A DNA stretch of 64,000 nucleotides, taken from Heliopora coerulea. Taxonomy: Eukaryota; Cnidaria; Anthozoa; Scleralcyonacea; Helioporidae. The notes below the pieces were generated by a model. It saw nothing but the letters and a program-made list of their open reading frames with translations, was not told the origin of the DNA and searched no databases. Shown piece after piece: positions 61,301 to 64,000 of the stretch. The stretch lies in NCBI GenBank assembly GCA_030142905.1, contig JASJOG010000242.1, positions 186,001-250,000 on the forward strand. Reading direction: 5' to 3'. How positions within the stretch are numbered: the first letter of the stretch is position 1; every line of letters starts with the position of its first letter. Position numbers and translations under genes: made by a program.

Positions 61301-64000
61301 ACAATATTTTTTACCAAAAACGTCTACGACTAGGTGAACACGAAAGTTAAAGGGGTTTTAAACTAAGTAAATTATATTATTACCGACAAAGTCTACAACT
61401 AATACATGTCACAACTGACTCCCTTGGAATTATTTCTTCTTTTCTAGTTCACAAATGCACCGATTTGGTGAAATCTATTGTATCATAGCAACCACTGAAC
61501 AAACGATTCTCGTCCTTTGTCGGTTAATCATTTAGTTTTCTTGTTGCTTGTTTGCTGATGATTCTTCAATTCATCCAAAATTAACAATTCCTGATTTTGT
61601 CAATTGTTTGGCTAAGCCCTTTAACCTGTAAATCAGCTGAGTTGAAATTTACCTTCGAATAATTCAAAACCTTGTTGGGAACTGCTTTTCTTTCACAGGC
61701 TTTTACTTTGAAATTGGTTCCGGCTCCCACTGCGATGTTATGGCTTGTCGGTGCCACAGATTTCAATTCTGGCTTGTTGTATAACAATCCTCAGTGTTTA
61801 CCATCGATTATCAAAATGGTGATATAACAAAATTAGTGTAGTCTTGAGAAAGACTGTTGGTTGAAGTGACTGACGTTTCGACAGCCTTAGCGGCGGTCAT
61901 CTTCAGAGTCAAAAGGAGAGTAAATGTCAGGTTCGCCTGTATTTGTATCTGGCTCGTGCGTGATAAGTGGGCGGTCGTATTAGTCATGGAGGTGTGATAG
62001 TTGGTGAAAAACAATGGGTGTGGTTGCGTAAGCGTTAATTATCAGTTTGTCAAAGTGTAAGTCTATTGGCTGCTCGCACGTTTGACTTTGTGAATTAGTC
62101 GTTTGTAAGGTCCCGGTAATTGTTGTGATCGGTTTAATGGATTTTGTTCTAAGTTCGTATACCAGCTTTCTAGTGTGAGTCGCTGTTTGTAGTTGGTGCT
62201 GTACGTAATGCATTTTGCCGATTCCCAGTCAATGTTGTGTTTGGTTTGTCGGTGGTGTTCGGCAATGTGGTTGGTTTTGTCTCCGTTTTTTGTCGCTCGT
62301 TTGTGTTCTGTGAGACGTATATTTAAGTTTCTGCTAGTCTCACCTATACAAGTGGCTTGGCAGTCGGAGCAATTAATTTTGTAAACTGCACCTTGTCTTT
62401 CGTGTGGTTGTTCTCTGTCCTTAACGTTAGTCAGTACATGTCGTAAAGTTGTGATCGGTTTGTGCGCTACTCGTATGTTGTATGGTCGTAAGATACGCGA
62501 GATAATCTCGGACGTACCTTTTATGTAGGGTATCGTTGCTGTAGTTGTTGTCGGACTGTTGTTTTCGTCGCGTTCATTGTCTTTGTAAGTGTTAAGTTTG
62601 ATGAAGTCAGAGTTATAGTTGTTTTTGTGGAAAACGCATTGTAAATAGTCATTTTCTCGGCGTAGAGCGTCGGGTGAGTTACAAATGAGTTGTGCGCGCC
62701 TCGTCAATGCTTTGATGGTGGTAGCTTTGGGTGAGGTTGGATTGTACGATGATTGGTCCAGTAGTCTGTCAGTATGCGTTGGTTTCCTGTAGACAGTGGT
62801 CTGTAGTTTGTTATTGTCACGACTTACCAAACAGTCTAGGAACGGAATAGCTCCGTGTTCTTCAATCTCTTTGGTAAATTGTATGTGACTGTTCTGTTCG
62901 TTAATGTGTTTGTGAAACTCGTCAATCTCGTCTTCGGGTAGTGCAGTAATCGTGTCGTCAACGTAATGAAACCAAAAAGGTAACGTGTGTTTGTAAGTTG
63001 CAAGAGCTCGTTCCTCTATGGATTGCATTACAATTTCAGCAACCACAACAGAAACGGGTGAGCCCATTGCCGTGCCATGTAACTGTTTGTAGTGTTTACC
63101 GTTGTATTGAAAGTAAGTTGATGTGAGGCAAAGTTCCAGTAATTCCACGATGTCCCCTGTAGGTAAAGGAAGTGCGTCGGTAAATTCGTTGATGGCAGTT
63201 TTGGTGCATTCTAGCGCCAGTTGAAGCGGAATACTGGTAAACAGTGATTTCACGTCAAAAGACACTAGCTTGTGGTTGTGTGGTATACGACTCACAGAAC
63301 ACAAACGAGCGACAAAAAACGGAGACAAAACCAACCACATTGCCGAACACCACCGACAAACCAAACACAACATTGACTGGGAATCGGCAAAATGCATTAC
63401 GTACAGCACCAACTACAAACAGCGACTCACACTAGAAAGCTGGTATACGAACTTAGAACAAAATCCATTAAACCGATCACAACAATTACCGGGACCTTAC
63501 AAACGACTAATTCACAAAGTCAAACGTGCGAGCAGCCAATAGACTTACACTTTGACAAACTGATAATTAACGCTTACGCAACCACACCCATTGTTTTTCA
63601 CCAACTATCACACCTCCATGACTAATACGACCGCCCACTTATCACGCAAGAGCCAGATACAAATACAGGCGAACCTGACATTTACTCTCCTTTTGACTCT
63701 GAAGATGACCGCCGCTAAGGCTGTCGAAAAGTCAGTCACTTCAACCAACAGTCTTTCTCAAGACTACACTAACCTGGACGATCAACTTCCTCAAACATGT
63801 CACGATTCTCTCAGGTTCAAACCATTTACTTTATAACAAAATTACTTACACGTTACTTTGACATAGTTTTCACTTGAACAAACAGCTCCAGCGTCTACGG
63901 TTTGCGGACACAAACTCAAAGAACTTTCTTTCCCAGTACATGTAAACGACCTTACTTCAGGTACATCTCCCAGTGAATTATCTCTAACTCCAATAGAACG
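52087..64000 (-). CDS. Gene B: SRCR-SRCR-F5/8C-FN3-TM receptor with ITAM-like tail (partial, 5' end beyond window)
   Basis: Exons in transcript order: >64000-63850 (SRCR1, partial), 61160-60852 (SRCR2), 60155-59851 and 58915-58780 (F5/8C), 56919-56626 (FN3), 52376-52087 (TM and tail, stop at 52089-52087). All phases agree (1-1, 1-1, 1-0, 0-1, 1-1, 1-stop). The shared exons are near copies of Gene A exons 4-8, so B arose by tandem duplication. B lacks the second FN3, the membrane-proximal region and both phosphatase domains. Instead it has one TM and a roughly 58-residue tail ending YDQL-x10-YQNL-QT. Likely an activating-type surface receptor; the N-terminal lectin domains, if any, are outside the window. 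Confidence 0.82.
53160..53300. repeat. GAAGGAAATTT-type short tandem repeat
   Basis: Units of gaaggaaattt in the large intron of Gene B; related sequence recurs near 55550-55640. No coding content. Confidence 0.75.
53712..54016 (+). repeat. Dispersed direct repeat, copy 1
   Basis: gtcaggttaaagcagaattg to catgtcaaaac matches 54831-55136 closely, in the same orientation 1.12 kb away. Shorter relatives (ctggctaacg..ttttac..ccaaggggag) occur near 36180-36275, 52525-52620 and 24215-24275. An unclassified interspersed family. Confidence 0.85.
54831..55136 (+). repeat. Dispersed direct repeat, copy 2
   Basis: Second copy of the repeat at 53712-54016, differing at scattered positions. Both lie in the Gene B intron between the FN3 and TM exons. 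Confidence 0.85.
55790..56560. repeat. (GTCA)n-rich tract followed by TTAATTATTTA array
   Basis: GTCAGTCA/GTCGGTC units to about 56290, with a longer repeat including cacttggtcagtcgttcagt, then an 11-19 bp ttaattatttactta array to about 56500. Located just past the Gene B FN3 exon in transcript sense. Confidence 0.92.
56626..56919 (-). CDS. Gene B FN3 exon (paralogue of 27952-28242)
   Basis: A phase 1-1 exon of 98 codons; one codon longer than its Gene A twin. Same landmarks: IPRCYPP, ARIDWNRL, INNLSPYRQYNFTVTAVDLG. Substitutions cluster in the middle strands (VQDCYQYLHTTEQTYQYINN versus the Gene A version), which could alter ligand or partner contacts. Confidence 0.88.
57027..57860. mobile_element. 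hAT-like nonautonomous element in copy B, carrying a nested Penelope hairpin
   Basis: This interval interrupts the GGAC-rich tract that is continuous in copy A. The right end ggttgggaaccactg is the reverse complement of a common hAT-type terminus (cagtggttcccaacc). The left end near 57027 is diverged. No transposase. The Penelope hairpin at 57198-57432 lies inside it. Confidence 0.5.
57198..57432. mobile_element. Short Penelope-derived hairpin with 14-bp target duplication
   Basis: A palindrome at 57235-57433 (arms about 97 bp, centre near 57334) preceded by a 37-bp asymmetrical end. Direct repeats caaactaccagtca at 57184-57197 and 57433-57446 flank it. The left end (aagtaaatggtttgaacctg) matches the right end of the Penelope element in Gene B, inverted. 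Each arm holds the hammerhead-like core. Confidence 0.85.
58780..58915 (-). CDS. Gene B F5/8C second-half exon
   Basis: 136 nt, phase 0 to 1, coding [25 protein letters not shown] and CLRVELCG. Only a few substitutions from Gene A exon 7. Acceptor CTTTTAG, donor GTGAAG. Confidence 0.88.
59087..59820. mobile_element. Pogo-like element in copy B, with one tRNA-like unit (59486-59558, minus)
   Basis: Counterpart of the copy A element at 29645-30358. It keeps the ggggaacgaaaaatag interior lost in copy A and has a single tRNA-like unit instead of an inverted pair. Confidence 0.55.
59851..60155 (-). CDS. Gene B F5/8C first-half exon
   Basis: 305 nt (phase 1 to 0), one codon longer than Gene A exon 6 (RSPDYAAKYG versus RSDYAAKSG). 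It uses the same GTTATT donor. Motifs CAKALLKDQ-like start, [20 protein letters not shown] and [15 protein letters not shown]. Confidence 0.85.
60852..61160 (-). CDS. Gene B SRCR domain 2 exon
   Basis: 309 nt, phase 1-1. [40 protein letters not shown] and NDVGVKC are clear SRCR blocks. It differs from Gene A exon 5 mainly around the second and last thirds (KTGWSRED versus [19 protein letters not shown] versus [10 protein letters not shown]). Confidence 0.92.
61836..63831 (-). mobile_element. Penelope-like element inserted in the Gene B SRCR1-SRCR2 intron
   Basis: Minus-strand frame from about 63300 to 62063 codes SFDVKSLFTSIP, GTAMGSPVSVVVAEI, the RT YVDD, PFLDCLV and YRKPTHTD. A GIY-YIG-type domain follows (GAVYKINCSDCQA, CIGETSRNLNIRLTEHK). 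A second, 5'-truncated copy of the 3' part lies inverted at about 63292-63831, so both outer ends are element 3' ends. A 13-bp direct repeat tataacaaaatta flanks it (61823-61835, 63832-63844). Copy A has the unoccupied site near 33860. The frame is open but lacks the RT N-terminal part, so it is not a full element. Confidence 0.9.
61855..61910 (-). ncRNA. Hammerhead-ribozyme-like core at the Penelope end
   Basis: Minus strand: stem I strand gact, CTGAAGA (fits CUGANGA), one extra T, stem II GAC-C-GCC / GGC-T-GTC with loop gctaa. It continues GAAAC-GTC and the other stem I strand agtc. Stem III is minimal, as reported for Penelope hammerheads that act as dimers. The copy at 63703-63750 (plus) has GAAAA instead of GAAAC. 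Confidence 0.6.
63850..64000 (-). CDS. Gene B SRCR domain 1 exon (partial, cut by window edge)
   Basis: The last 50 codons of an SRCR exon nearly identical to Gene A exon 4 ([14 protein letters not shown] in place of [14 protein letters not shown], end VKVTC split in phase 1). The GTAAGT donor is at 63844-63849. Confidence 0.85.

Overview
Eukaryotic (animal) genomic DNA with long introns, GT-AG splice sites, AT-rich intergenic sequence, many tandem arrays and decayed transposons. The lectin-rich mosaic receptor genes, together with Penelope-like, non-LTR, Tc1/mariner and hAT-like repeats and tRNA-derived SINEs, suggest a marine invertebrate. A cnidarian (coral or sea anemone) is my best guess; this is inference. 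All convincing genes lie on the minus strand.

Layout from low to high coordinates. (1) 310-5673: a small four-membrane-span protein gene resembling the MS4A/CD20 family. (2) 7571-42340: Gene A, a receptor-type protein tyrosine phosphatase. I built 31 coding exons by hand. Every intron phase matches its neighbour and the CDS totals 5034 nt (1677 codons plus stop). Order: signal peptide, SUEL lectin, fucolectin-type (FTP) domain, two SRCR domains, F5/8C discoidin domain, two FN3 domains, membrane-proximal region, one TM helix, active PTP domain D1 and a probably inactive D2. (3) 42.4-52 kb: intergenic, with repeats, a dead Penelope element and two possible exons of an unrecognised gene. (4) 52087 to beyond 64000: Gene B, a tandem partial duplicate of Gene A (SRCR, SRCR, F5/8C, FN3). 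In B the FN3 exon joins, in matching phase, an exon coding a TM helix and a short tail with a YxxL-x10-YxxL (ITAM-like) motif instead of phosphatase domains.

The main biological idea is that A and B look like a paired receptor system. They have near-identical ligand-binding ectodomain modules, one coupled to a phosphatase (expected to dampen signalling) and one to an ITAM-like tail (expected to activate it). This is inferred from sequence alone.

The duplicated blocks (about 27.9-34.2 kb and 56.6-64 kb) also act as mutual empty-site controls. A non-LTR retrotransposon sits only in copy A and a Penelope element only in copy B, each with a visible target-site duplication. Several Penelope-type termini carry hammerhead-ribozyme-like cores. 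Introns of Gene A hold at least ten tandem arrays, including a 2.1 kb 14-mer minisatellite with higher-order 210 and 294 bp periods. Many long open frames in the window are artefacts of these arrays.
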